Below, one piece after another: positions 13,001-26,040 of a DNA stretch of 64,000 nt. Position 1 is the first letter of the stretch, and each line of letters opens with the position of its first letter. A model generated the notes under the pieces. It did not search any database. It had not been told where the DNA came from and saw only the letters and a list, made by a program, of their open reading frames with translations. Origin of the DNA: Anticarsia gemmatalis (lineage: Eukaryota > Arthropoda > Insecta > Lepidoptera > Erebidae); assembly GCF_050436995.1 (NCBI RefSeq), contig NC_134754.1, positions 5,511,001 through 5,575,000 of the forward strand, written 5' to 3'. The position numbers and the translations under genes were made by a program.

Positions 13001-16000
13001 ACAAAAGTATTATCAATTATAATAACAGTCATGTAATAACAGTTTCAGAAAGGCGTAAAAATAAAGGAACAAATAAAATTAAAGTAACAGTGACAAAAGT
13101 CCTTAAAATCTAGTTATTTCCCGGGGCTAAGTGGAATTACATTGTTACTAAGTAATAAAAGAACGTAAAGCAAAAGTCGAGAACAGCTTTGAAATTATTA
13201 TTTTACTTTGGCTAATATAATTGAAAACCGTAATATGTTTTAAAATAGGTATATTTGTTTCAAATAGAAAATTTTTGGATTACATTTTCTGTGGGTATTT
13301 TAATAATTTTAAATGTCCGTTGAATGGTTTGGAAAACTCGTAAGGTCCAATATTGAAAAACTGGATAAAACCGGCTAGTTTGTTTGCTAACAAAGGCTTT
13401 TGAGTGTGTCGGAATACTGGCTGTATATTGCCATTGATTGGAATTGGTGTATTGTGGTTCTGAAGGTAGGTAACTCAGTCAGCAGTGAATCAAACAATGT
13501 GTCATTTAAAAAATTAAACATTTTATTGCGCATAAATTCGTACGTTTTGACAATATTTAAAAATGAATCGTCATATTCGTAGCTTGAAAAATAATTATGC
13601 TCTTTAAAATTATTGAAATGTAGAACGAAATATTTTGAAAGCAACACCTAAATAGTATCGCAATTTTCAAACTCATTCAAGCTTTTATTTCTCAAGAATT
13701 CTTTAAAAAGCAATCAAGTATTTGACGGGTTCAACGGCTGCAACAGCTCGCCGCAATTCAAAGGCTGCCTTAGTCCTTCCTAATAATTTCTACGCCGGAA
13801 ATTAAACGTTGCAAACCACGGCTAAACGGGAAACTTTAAAATTAAAACTGTTAAGTACCAACCCCCCCTTCCTTGACGGATTCCACGTCTTATCTCGTAA
13901 TCTTCAATGGGGTTGCAACCCTTTCGAGGCTCTACTTTTTACCGAAGTTTTGGTAAAGCCTTAGTTTGTACCGTTTGAAATCAACGTCTCTTTGTACCCT
14001 GAGGGTGATTTAGGGTTAATTCAGAATCGGGGTCTGTTGAATAAAAAGGTAATACCTGAATTTTGACTTTGTAACTTTGATTTTAATCAAATATATTTCT
14101 TCAGGTCTCTTTTCAACATCGAAACGAAATTAATGTTCGTGATAAAATACATCGAAACAAAGATTACGAATAAATTAGTTATTACATATATTATATTAGT
14201 CAATCAAAACCATATTTGTGATCAGAATAACACGAACGCAACTTATTCGATATCAGATACAAGTGAAATATTGGTGATATCAAAACATTTATTCATATTG
14301 TTTGTCATTGCACGACCTTGTTGTGATACAGACAGACAATAACTCAACTTTTGTTTGAAAAGCAAATATTAATTGATGTTTTATATTCTGAAGATATTTG
14401 AAAAACATTCGATCTCAAATGCTGTATGAAAACAAATTAGATTACGTGAAATTTTGCCTACGAAATCATTATTTATAGTAAGTAGATATCATTATTATGT
14501 AGATGCAATAAAAATAACATCGCATTGATTTTTAAGTGAAATAAACTTATTTAATGCATCTGAAGCTTTTTAAACAGGGCATAAAATAACAATGCGCAAC
14601 ACAAAAGATCTATGAAGGTTTTACAAAATATGACGCCTTAAGGAACTAACTGGGAAAAATATAGGAACAATACGAGTATATAGTATATATTCAAAATGTA
14701 GGTATAGTACGAATAGTATTGTATTCATCAAATAGGCACGCCTCACAACCCATACTTTAACAATAATGAACCGCATATAAGAAGAAAGGAAATCAAAACC
14801 AAATCATTAAACTACAAACAGCTACATACATTTACATAAGGCAATACCCACTTTATATGTGAGTTGAGTAATTGGCCCCGTCATAGTAATGCACAATAAA
14901 CTTGCCAAGGTACACTGCACACAATAAATTCCTGTTTAACGTCTTTGATTAGCCCGAGCTCGAGTTACTACATGACCCTGCATTCATACGGTAGAAAGAT
15001 TTTACTTGCAACGCTAAACATTATGTTAGACCACCCTTTTAAGCTCATGTTTGTTGTGCTTTTGAATGGTTTACAGAAATGTTTTGGTTGCAGCAAATGT
15101 ATTTGTTTGTGTAGTAAAGTAAGTTTGTACATGTTGAAGGTTTTTATTGACGAATCGAAATATTACATTGGAAACACTGAATGAATTGAGCAGAGGTTTG
15201 ATTAAAGACATAAGAAAGCAGGTTTTTAAAGTGTGGTGTTTAATTTAAGACTTTAATCTTGATGGACATTGGACTTAATCAAAGTTGTATGACCGGGAAT
15301 ATGATTTATTTTAAATTAAACATGTTTAAGATCTTTTGCGGTTTCAGTCGTTAGTCGTATCGTCGCAATGATATTTATTCTGGTCTACACCTAAGTCTTA
15401 AAACGGTACGACAACATCAGAATACAAATTCAAGTTCATTTAAAAAGAGATGCTATTTTTTGAAAAGTGTAACGGACCAAATGATTTCATATAATTCGTT
15501 TCGCTCCTACACTTGACGTCTCACAGCGGTATAACAAATGATCTGAAAATATTCCGGAACAATCCGACACCCGCCTTTTGTGTTAATACTATTATCAATT
15601 TGGCAAGCTTTAATATGGTCATTATTACAGCTATCATTCTAACGCGCCTCGGTAGGAGCCTTTTAACTTTTTTACTCCCATAGAATGTAATGAACTTGAG
15701 CTCATCTTATAATCAAATTATTCTATTATAAGTAGTTAGGTTTTTTGTTGCGGTGAAATTATTGAGGTGCTATAAATTCTCGAATTAAAAATGTAACTAA
15801 CTGTGGCGTTGCCCATGAACACACTCGATGTTTTCGAAGTTAATTTAGGCAGACACGATAACAAAAACAATAAAATTGATTTAAAACAGCATAATTTTGC
15901 GAGTTATATTCTAAATTACGTTTGTACAATATTAATTTGTGTCTGACTACTTAAATTTCATAAATTCAAAATTTTATTATGAAGTCTATTAATTAAATCT

Positions 16001-16104
16001 CGGTCCAACTACAGTTGCGAGTATTGAATTACGTATTCGGGCATTAAATGTTCTGAAATTGAATCTCATGTATTTATGCAAAGCGTACATGTGGATATAT
16101 AGGT

Positions 16105-16400
16105 ATAAATACAATCGGCGCAGGCACACAATCTCGCCACCCTCCCGTACGTTTTACCGCGCGAATAAAAAAAGAGCAAAAAAGGTACAATAAATACGTC
16201 TGGCATGTTTTCGGCCTGACCGGTGTGCCGGATGACACTGCTGTACTGTGATTAATTGTCGCAACGATTGAAACGGTCTAACCCCCCACTGGTAGACGAA
16301 ATGGAATATTGTGAGCCGAATAGGACCTTTTTAATAACGGGCGCCAAGCAGAAACTAATTTATGTGCCGGTATGTAAGTGCTACAGTTAAATGGTTACGT
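16105..16400. promoter_or_regulatory. Complex non-coding island, candidate enhancer
   Basis: Non-coding stretch with high sequence complexity: TTTTACCGCGCGAATAAAAA, GTGATTAATTGTCGCAACG and ATAACGGGCGCCAAG. It is neither repeat-like nor coding. It may be conserved between moth species. Confidence 0.15.
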
Positions 16401-17068
16401 AATGCTAAGTGGGAATGGAATAGATTTTATTGTAGAGCAGTAAGTTATAAATTGTTTTAATGTAAAAAACCTTTAATTACTGCAAAATAAAAGAAACAAG
16501 TAATTTCTTGAACAGTTTCTATATCTCGAAGTCATGAATTAAAAGTGAAAAATGCTTGAGATTCCAAATTAAAATCCATTGCTTCTTTTTTAAATTAATA
16601 ACAGCAGTTAAATAAAAACAATTAATGAACTATCCCATTCAATAAGAAGTTTAATTAACACGAGCGCATAAAATTATAATAAGCAATTTGATGCGATTCG
16701 CACTTGCTATAATTAGTCGTAACAGTCAGAGACTAAAGGAGGGAATAAAAATATGGTTTGTTACGAATAATAAATGGAATATGACTGGGAATATCTTCGA
16801 CTCAGCATGTAATCTCACAAACAACGTATGAATTGGCACATTCGAATTTTATTTGACATGTTAACATCTCTTTAAACCGCATTGCCGTCTGTTTTATCGT
16901 ATAAAAATATTAAATGCTTTCAATAACGTGCGGTGCCGCCTCACAAGCTTAGGGTTCAATACAAAGCGTTATCGAAAGCACAAGTCATCTACATCGATTT
17001 TTATTTACTGCAAGTTTTAGTAAAATTCTACGTATATGGGAGGTTAAATGTTTAAAAATGTTAGTATA

Positions 17069-17225
17069 TCCTACTAATATTATAAATACCAAAGTTTGTG
17101 AGTATGTATGTATGGATGTTTGTTACCCTTTCAAGCAAATACACCTGAATCGATGACGATGAAATTTGCTATGTAGCTGAAGACCCAGAATAACACATAG
17201 GCTACTTTTTATGGACGGCCTCTAC
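17069..17225 (+). mobile_element. Lep1-like Helitron fragment, 3' truncated
   Basis: Starts TCCTACTAATATTATAAAT, followed by an ATGT-type microsatellite (GTATGTATGTATGGATG), TTGTTACCCTTTCAAGC, GATGAAATTTGCTATGTAG, and AACACATAGGCTACTTTTTA. The usual GC-rich tail with CTAG is missing. Confidence 0.6.
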
Positions 17226-20200
17226 TTTTTGTATAAATCCTCCTAGATACTTGTCCGTTTGTTCAAGCTCAACAAATATCTAGACTTCATAAACTGTTTG
17301 CTAGTGTCAACAGTACTGTCCACGTGAATGTTTCGTATGAAACAAATTTAATAAACCCTCTTTCTGTGTGCATTTCCGTAATACAACATAGCATTAGTAT
17401 CATCGTACTATTATTTGAACTAGCTCTATGAAATACATTTTAAAAGTTGACTAACATATCTTTATGCCATCATTTGGAGAACTCCTAGTGCCGTTCTTCT
17501 AATAAAATAAAAATTCATCTATTCCCTTATCTTATCTTTGAAAAATTTCAATGTGCAATACACAGAGTCGGAAACAAGATTTGAAATTTGTGTATTTCAC
17601 AATAGGTCGTTCAAAAATACTACGGAACTTCAAAAGCGTGGGATGATTCACACTCGCGCCGTTTCATTCTTATTTATGATACAGGTGAGTATAAATTAGT
17701 TCACTTAACAGAAACCCGCTCTTTAGGGGTCCTCACAGAACAGGTTCAATCGGTTAATTTGTATCATTTTTTTCATCTCATTGTGTACGGAATGAGTTTA
17801 GAGTCCTTGACTCAACGAGGTGTAACTAAAGGATCGTATTTGTAACGAATCGATGTCCGCCGACGTAGTCGTGATCTTTGATGGTTACACCTGCCTGCTA
17901 TCATCCAAATCTCTAATTAAGTAATTGTGGCTTTTTAAGTATTGAGTTTTTTGCCACACAAGAATATACTGTGTTGTTATTGTTAATCGAATTCTCGTTA
18001 ATCTAAAGAATAGTTTCCTCTTTGTGCCCCTTTTTATAAGTAAGATGGTCTTTGTTGACCATGCTTTTGAAGATGGGCTTTAGATAATCAATGACATTAC
18101 TTTCTACTTGTATTCATAAAAAGAAATGACTGAATCAAAAAAACATTCCAGTAATGTATCTCACTTTCGTTGAATATGTCTAATAAAGTTAGCACTCAAT
18201 AAAATAGCAGAGAATATCGCTTACGCGTTCATTCGTAACAATTCACATATCGTAGCAGGTCTATAAACCCATCAAAGGTCGTACTGCCAATCAAAATACC
18301 TTCACAACTTTCATTCCACATTGAAAACGGTTACTAATAGAAAATATTTAATAGAAACTTTATTTTAATTACGTATGAATCCGGTTTTCCATTTAAAACA
18401 AGCGCTGGTCGTGTTTTGTGTGAAGTTATCAAATAATCGACCTTATTGATGTATGGGCTACCGTCGAGCAATGATTTATAATGGCTTCCGTCTAGGACAT
18501 CATTCCTCTGCGATGATTTTCAATCACATCCGACGGTTCGTTAGCGCTCGTATCTATGATCGGTCGTGTTCGGCCGTACGTCGAGAAATCGTGATGGATG
18601 AGGCACTTTTGATTATTGTGTTAACGATAAAATTGCTGATGTATTTTTGCGATTTCACCGTACTTTTTTAAAGGCTTTCCGATCGAAGACATGCAGTCGT
18701 ACTAATTGATCGTTATTTATGCATAGACAATGAAGCATTCATTCATACGTGCCGTTCTGAATTGTAGCAGCAGTAGGATGCAAATTGAATGTAAATTCTT
18801 AATGACTCTAGAGATGTAGCCGGCGATAGTGATACAATTATGGATTGGACTATTAAAAACTGTAACTAATTATGCAGGCACTAAATACCAATTCAGGCAT
18901 TAAGACTTGTTATACTTGAAAGGTTTATTGTGTGAATACTGCTTATTTGCTATTGAATAGAATTATGAAAGGCAATAAAAACATTACAAGGACTTATTCT
19001 TTTATGTGTGATAGGTGATACAAATTGAAGCCAGGCTTTAGATTATGTATATGGCTTTATGGCTACAGTCTTAATGCGCAACTTGTGCGTACTTGTTTCG
19101 TTTAGAACAATAATATAAATTACATTAATCTTCGAACTTACATCTCACATCAATAATTTCTAACTGAATGTTTTCAAAACTATCTTTTACCGTTGGCAAC
19201 ATCAACAAGTGATACCAACACATGTAAATAAATTGAGATGAGCATTCTCGTAGTTGGCAGCACGATCTATCAGTAATTCACGTTGCATTATCAATCAACC
19301 GAGCTATGATTGATGAAATATTTTCATCGGTAGCCAGATAACTTGTCTGCTTTGTTGTTAATTAAGACTTCTACGTACCGCGTTCCATACTACGTTTTTT
19401 TTCAACTACCGTAATATTATCGTCATATCTGATTTATAGAACTCTAAACAAAGGATCTATTGATTTCATTGTTTTATACGATTGAAAGCGGGATTGGATG
19501 TTTGGGATTTTTTAGATAAAAGCCAGTACACGATTTTTATAACATCGTCGATCAATGACTGGCTGACGTCTAACTGTGTTTGATATGTAACAAAAGCCAG
19601 GCTTTCAACAACTATATCCCACATTTTGACATAGGTACATTTTAGCGATATTTATTACGCATCCAGCAAAAAAGCGACTCAAAATCTTCGAATAGATATA
19701 AAATGAATTGATTAAAGCCTTCCAACTTACTCAATCACTGATGCATAAAGAATAAAGGCATGTGTCTCAATCTAAAATATTATATGAAATATGGCCTGTA
19801 TGTAATAAATTCTGAAATGTAAAAGTTTTTCAAAGGCTGACCACTGGGCTTTTATAGAGCCTTCTGTAGTAAAAACAAAAGATACTTTGATAGAGAGTTT
19901 AAAAGGACTTTACTATTGAAATAATAGTCGAAGTAGAGAATGTTATTTTCACATGAATCAGTTTGGAATATATTATTTGGGGAGTGGTACTCGTTGTTGC
20001 TATGCTACAAAAGCCACATACTCCGTGGTTTGGTTTCACTGTAAATATTTTAAGGCATTACTTCTTCGGATATATCTCTTTGTTCCGCCATTTTCTTCAT
20101 TTGATTCTAGAGAAACGCCGTAAGTCACTTTAAATTAGATGATTCGTTTTTGTCGAACAAGGTTGGCACGCACTAGATTTTCGTACAGCATATCTCGATA

Positions 20201-20825
20201 GATGTTTGATGCGCGAAAATGGTTAAAAATGGCTGCTCTACAAGCATTTTAGTTATTACAGTGCAATCGCAATCTGTGCCAAAACGTCAAGAAAAATAAA
20301 GGCGAATCTTCGTTGTCGAGTTAATTCCCCTATTAGAGATATAATAACACGTAATATTTTAGTACGTGTGAACTCCTACAAATATTAAAAATAGCTTTTT
20401 TCATCGTTTATCTTTTCTATAAATAGTTATGTGCCTACAAGATAACATCAGTACAGCCAGTTTCTAGGTAACGCTTAGAAGAATGTAGTTTCATTAATTA
20501 TAATCGAACCAGCAATATTTTGATCGTATCATTGTATGTGAACGAAAGAAACTGAATAATTTGATGTCTCTTATTTTTTATAACTTCACGCCTGTGTTTT
20601 TTTTTTGGCATATTAACCGAAATTATAAATATAAATCTTATGTTAGCAATTAATTAGTAGCGTTAATTAATCTCTGCCTACGTTTGCGAATATTAGGTGT
20701 TAATATAATTTGAATCCTTTAAAAGATGGCTGTAGTCTACTCCGAGTTGATACTAAATCTTTCAACAGAAAAACTAAAAAATATTTTCTAAACCGTGAAT
20801 CGAAATCTGTAACGTGATTTTCTGC

Positions 20826-20965
20826 AGTCGATACTTTGGAGTATCGAGAGTTTGATATTTAAAATGTGCTGCTAAAGTAATGTTCATGGTGCCCGCTAGC
20901 CCCGGCACTGATCAGATTTTCATAAAAAAAATTCAACACCAGGCTTGTCGTCGATAGATGTGGAA
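20826..20965 (-). mobile_element. Old degraded MITE copy, same family
   Basis: Retains the order of the family landmarks in the inverted orientation: a GTCGATAC / GTATCGAG pair, a TTTGATATTTAAAATGTGCT block, GGCACTGATCAGATTTTCAT and a terminal TTGTCGTCGATAG. Many substitutions show it is much older than the 55 kb copies. Confidence 0.5.
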
Positions 20966-22004
20966 AATCGCTTTACTGGACCTCATAATCAGCATTCTAA
21001 ACAACACATGGCCAAAGCAGATTTAATTTGAATAATTCCACGTAGTATTTATGTATATAAAGCACCATAATTTTAAGCGGCTTCGTGTGATGCGATGAAA
21101 GGGTTGGAGGGACGTGTTTATCAATCTAAAATGCAACGATGACCCCTTCCCCTATAGCGTGCCTGCTTGATATATGTATATGTACCTACTATACATATAG
21201 ATCATGTCACCCGGGAGTAGACTGGTGATTTAATAGGTAAGTCTTTAGAGGTATTTTACGAGTAATTTTGTAATGAATTAGTTAATTGCGTAAGATAAGT
21301 TTTTATCTACACTTACTACTTATCAATGTAATAGGGTATTCATATGTCCGTTTCTTGAATTTAGTTATGAGAATGGACTTATCCTTTATATTAAAACAGT
21401 ACAATAGAAACAAAATATTTTAAATCCGAAATTTAATCGTAATAAATTATTGAGTATAAATAATTACGTTTAAGTAACGAAAAGCCTTTACGTCATCACG
21501 AAATTAGTATTCGGGATTTACTCTACTAAAATTTACAAACCTCTGAATCAGGTGGATATAATGATCGTTACATTATTATTATCATAAAACTTTTAATGGC
21601 CAGTTTTGCTACAACCAGCATTATTCATTCGCTCCAGTTTAATTCTAGGACAGTATAAAAATAAACTAGTAACTTTTGTGCTACAAAGTCAAGTATGGAA
21701 CAAACAAATACTAAAAATAAAATGTGTAATAACGTTTGTCCTTCAGTGAGTACGATATCATGTCTTCAGTAGACAAATAAAATATTCCAGGAACTTGGAA
21801 AAATATTAAAACGTACAGCGTTTTGTTTCAAAGAATTTTTCAGAGATTCTCTTGAAATAAATAGACCAGCCACGTCCATCCAAGTCACTTCTATTAAATT
21901 TTCCATGTGGGAGTTATGTTTTGATCATACGAGTAGTTTTCATGCTACTTATTTTAAATGAAAAGTTCTAGGAATCAGAATTATTTTTGTATCGCTGGGT
22001 CTCT

Positions 22005-22141
22005 TACAAACATACAAACACAGACACACAAAGTACAACTAAAACCAAATCAACATATTATCATTTATGTCAGGTTCTAATGAGAATCGAATTCAAACCC
22101 TAAATGCTTAGTGACTAGCATAACCACAGAGCTAAGGAGGG
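22005..22141 (-). mobile_element. tRNA-derived SINE relic
   Basis: On the minus strand the order is TTAGCTCTGTGGTTATGC (A-box-like), GGGTTTGAATTCGATTCTC (B-box-like, 22083-22101), then a TGTGTCTGTGTTTGTATG tail. It resembles the 8.2 kb SINE but is more diverged. Confidence 0.5.
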
Positions 22142-22384
22142 CAACATTATTATGATAAACGATTTAAACTCTATGCTTAGTCTAAAGTTAGTATAGAATT
22201 CCCTTAACTCCAACTAATTATAACTAAACGAAGTAACTGACCGCTTCTTCCGTAGCAGTTCAAGTGCCGTCTGAGCATACAAAAGCTCCGAATCAAATCG
22301 AACTGTTAGCCATTGTACCAACAATATCAACTCACTATTTGTATTCGGATTCTTTCGTAACATTCCATCAAGTGTCCCTCTAAA

Positions 22385-22850
22385 CTAGTGTTGTACTCGA
22401 CTATTGAAAAGTATTCGATAAACTATCCAGCTTATTTCCATATAGAATCTTTTGCAGTACAGTATCGATAGTTCGAAATAGACCTATACTTTTGCTTTAA
22501 TGCAATATTATTGATATACAAACAGTTAATTCTTCATGAGCAACAACACTATCGGTAGAAATGCAGCTTAGTAACAATATTGATCAGTTCTTCGACGTTA
22601 TTTCCTACTAATATGGACTATTGACAACCGGCATGAATAACCAATTTTGTATGAAAATCTGGTCAGCGCCTCTAGCTGGTGCCGTAGTAAATAATTTTCC
22701 AGCACATTTTAATGATAAAATTCCGATACTCAATATTAGAGACTGTAGAAAAACTCGTTGCTAAGAATTGAATACTATCGGTTCTGTGTATAGTATCGGT
22801 TCTATCGATAAAGCTCTTTTTGACGAAAACTATCGATAGTTCGGCTTCAC
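22385..22850. repeat. Region with three TATCGATA palindromes around MITE remnants
   Basis: TATCGATA occurs at 22463-22470, 22803-22810 and 22831-22838, two of them followed by GTTCG. This octamer is the DRE bound by DREF, and it includes the CGATA core bound by BEAF-32 in Drosophila. The sites sit beside relics of the CGATAG-rich MITE family, so they may derive from element termini and need not be selected regulatory sites. Confidence 0.35.
22590..22765 (+). mobile_element. Old degraded MITE copy, same family
   Basis: Carries GACTATTGACAACCGGC, then TTTTGTATGAAAATCTGGTC and AGCGCCTCT, then TTTTCCAGCACATTTTAA. These are the forward-orientation landmarks of the 184-bp family in the same order. 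Both termini are eroded. Confidence 0.5.
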
Positions 22851-24153
22851 TGTGGACGGTTAAACTAATACCGTTGTGGAAGCAAAAAGTAGTATAGTAA
22901 CGAAAGCGTATTGATCTAATGACATTGACCGGCGCCAAAGATTGGTAAAAAAACGTTCGGCGCGTGCCTTCAGATTAGTGTAATTGTTTTTGCTTATCGT
23001 TTGGACTGTGTTATCACTTAATCTGTGATGGGTTAAGAAAATAAGGAAATAATTTTTTTTGTCATCAATCTATTTTCGTACTTGTATAATTGATTTAATT
23101 TTTTTATTATCCTCATTCGTACAAATATACTAAATCAGTAGTCTCTGAGTGCTTTTACACTTACTCGTTTGATCTGCAAAGTATTAAGTGAAGCTTGAGC
23201 TTTTGAACTGTCTACAAATGTTTTTACACATCTGAGTGAACGGGGTTAAAGTTCACTGAGCGCTGTAACCGTAAGCAGTTTTTTTCTTGCTTTATATTTC
23301 AGTCTAACGGATTCAGAAGAAACGTAAAGTTAAACTATATACTAGTTGATTAAATATCCTATATTTATACTGCATTATTTTAAAAGCTGCTAGCTTTTAA
23401 TAGAAAAGTTATTCAATCATTGAGCAACATATAAACACTAACTGTCCTTAGTTAAAGCAATAACAGAGACTAAAACTTCCTCGCTCACATCATAACCGTT
23501 TGCGGGCACTCAGTTATCAAACATAATATATTCATTCACCAACTAACAGACTTCTGCAATTACGAACAGCTAGACGGTACAGTTTAGCAAATATATTCTA
23601 GTATAAGCGGTATGTGCGGTCACAACTAGTGTGTACGTCCGAGGGCGACCATCGCAACCGCTTCCGCAACTTTCTCACAACTGATCCTCAACTTGTAACC
23701 ATTAGAAGACCTGTTAAATGCTCCTATACGATTATGCAAACTGCTATATACAGAACATAATAGCTATTAAGTTAGATGTTAATATGTTATTTTGATTAAG
23801 TTAACCCATTGTACGGGAACCCTCGTATAACTGATGGTGCGAGGATATAATACTGTTACGGTCACCCACACTTCAATTTGCGCCGTTTCATGTTTCATCT
23901 TCATTGCTCATATTATGTATCGTGATGATAGTTTAAATTGTTCGTTTGATATACGTTGTACAGTCACGAGTATGTTATGACTATAAATTTTGTATCAATT
24001 AGTGCAATAAGGACGTTATTGAGTAGAAGACAAAAGAGAGATTATCTGAAAGCGTTTATGAAATCTGGTACTTATGCCCAAAATATGGTTTGAAATTGCG
24101 ATAATTATTTCAGAAGCGCATGTGCATGAGCATGGGTTCGTAAAATCAAATGA

Positions 24154-25320
24154 CGCTACTTAGTCCATTGAAATGTTACATGAGATTTACATTTATTAGA
24201 GGACGCAATTTTATTTTTGGAACATGTAGGGGAGGTCAATAGAAGCTTAACTTGAAGTTTGTGGGGTCGCCACCCTTGTCCCCCGGCCGCCATCTTGGAA
24301 AAGGGGGTGGAAACGCTTTTTTCGCTATATCTCGGAAACTATGCGTCTTACAATAAAATTGTAAAGGCATAATTTGTAGCAAATTATTTTGTCTACAAAT
24401 ATGTTGAATAACTTTTTGTCCTAAATTAACAATTAAAGAAGTTATAAGCCGAAAAGTGCAATTTTTTTTATAGTTATTTTCTTTATTGCTCTATAACTTT
24501 TTTTAGCGACAGCCGCGCGGATGGGTCTCTGAGGTTAAGCTACGCTTGCCGAGGTTGTTTGGTGGATGGGTGACCATCTTACACATATCGAGTTCCTCCC
24601 TATTTCGGAAGGGACGTTAAATTGTGGGTCCCAGCTGTCATTTTCGAAGATATTCGACAGTCGTTAACAGTACTCAGAAGCTTGAAAGTCTGGCAACCAG
24701 TCTTAACGAGGGGTATCGTTTTATATCCCAGGTAAATGGGTTGTGGAGGTCAGACAGGCAGTCACTCCAAGTAAAACACTGGTATTCAGCCGCATCTGGT
24801 GAAACTGGAAGCCGACTCCAACATAGTTTGGAAAAAAGGCTAAACTGATATGAATATATTTAAAAAAATTAACTCGGACCAATCTTGTAGATAATTTTGC
24901 GAGGAAAATTTAGCCCTATATTTTTTTTTATTTCATTAATTAGAAACTCAGTAACAGCGCTCCGAAATAGACCGGATTCGGAAAGAAAATGTTTGTAAAA
25001 AAAAATCACTATTTTGCTTATAACTTCTTTAATTGTTAATATAGGACAAAAGGTTATTCAACATATTTGTAGACAAAATAATTTGCTACAAATTATGCTT
25101 TTACAATTTTATTGTAAGACGCGTAGTTTCCAAGATATAGCGAAAAAAGTGTTTCCACCCCTTTTCCAAGATGGCGGCCGGGGGACAAGGGTGGCGACCC
25201 CACAAACTTCAAGTTAAGCTTCTATTGACCCCCCCTACATGTCCCAAAAATAAAATTGCGTCCTCTAAGAAATGCAATATTCGGCCCTCAAATTGTAACA
25301 TTTCAATGGACTAACTAGCG
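24154..25320. mobile_element. Foldback DNA transposon, non-autonomous, about 1.17 kb
   Basis: Long terminal inverted repeats: the left arm 24154-24449 and right arm 25016-25320 are near-identical in inverted orientation. I counted about nine substitutions in the inner 245 bases, plus one indel of roughly 10-20 bases near the tips. The tips read CGCTAsTTAGTCCATTG on both sides. They are flanked by a 3-bp direct duplication TGA (24151-24153 and 25321-25323). No transposase frame is present, so it would need to be mobilised in trans. The 3-bp duplication and CRCTA-like tip are reminiscent of CACTA/CMC elements, but the family is not certain. Weaker arm similarity continues to about 24495. The centre is occupied by a 5S-like SINE. 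Confidence 0.85.
24505..24850 (+). mobile_element. 5S-rRNA-headed SINE-like element inside the foldback transposon
   Basis: GTTAAGCTACG at 24534-24544 resembles the 5S rRNA internal box A. TGGATGGGTGACC at 24563-24575 matches the 5S box C, in the right order and close to the right distance. This suggests an RNA polymerase III promoter derived from 5S rRNA. The body ends in a stretch reading GAAGCCGACTCCAACATAG then a short A-run and GGCT, a tail I recognise as common in lepidopteran genomes. The 74-codon open frame inside (24624-24848) is a by-product. No clear target-site duplication was seen. It may be a nested insertion or a captured core of the host element. Confidence 0.6.
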
Positions 25321-25924
25321 TGATATACTCGTAGATAGAGGTTACCATGGCAATAGAAATAACATAAAATATGAAAAGCTATCCCGCAATTTAACCCACG
25401 TTGATCCTTTGACCGTTTGCTGGGATAAAAATCGATATATCAATGAAATGAGATAGAAATTGAAACCATAATTTTAGTGACAATTAAAAAGTCTTACTGA
25501 GTAGTTTTAAACATATTTAAAAGCTGAAAGTTATAGATTTTAAATAAAAAATATGTCATTAAAATACTAATTAATACACATCTTTTTATAAAGACTAAGT
25601 ACTGAAACTAGTATTTGGTGACTGCAATTATGAAGTTTTAAGTCAATGCTTGAAGTTTTTTAATTATGCGCTAATACCATCGGCGTGCTCTCCCAAATTA
25701 ATATCCAATAAGCTCAAGTTTTTACATGTCTACAAAGTTCTTGGTGTATTAAAATGTTAAGACTATGATATTGGAATATAATATTATTCATGAAAGCATG
25801 AAACTTACTAAAGTGAGTAAATTGCTATTTGATGAATTTGTGTAATATTTTTTCTAAAATAGTGAAAAAAATTATTGATATTCAAATAAAATCATCACGA
25901 ATTTCGTATTGATTGGTTTACCAC

Positions 25925-26040
25925 GCACATATTTTCAAAACTCCAATGACACTTTTCCTGACCCGGGATTTGAACTCAGAACCTTATATTGCAAGCAAAA
26001 TGTAATAATGTTCTCAAAACACAATCTGTTTGGAAATGGA
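25925..26040 (-). mobile_element. tRNA-derived SINE relic
   Basis: On the minus strand GGTTCTGAGTTCAAATCCCG (complement of about 25964-25983) is a good B box, followed by GGTCAGGAAAAGTGTC. An A box is only weakly visible upstream. Confidence 0.45.

Larger units (their letters stand above)
8281..22004. other. Gene-free stretch
   Basis: No gene recognised. It holds the two Helitron fragments, one old MITE and an enhancer-like island listed separately. The longest open frame (9118-9465, 115 codons, ATG start) is hydrophobic, AT-biased and about what chance would give. Near 11400-11620 there is another non-repetitive island with TTAATTGTGCAATTAGTGG and CGATCGATTAATCTC. Confidence 0.55.

Noticed and set aside
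24624..24848. 74-codon open frame
   Set aside because: Lies wholly inside the 5S-like SINE and is common to the repeat; not a gene.
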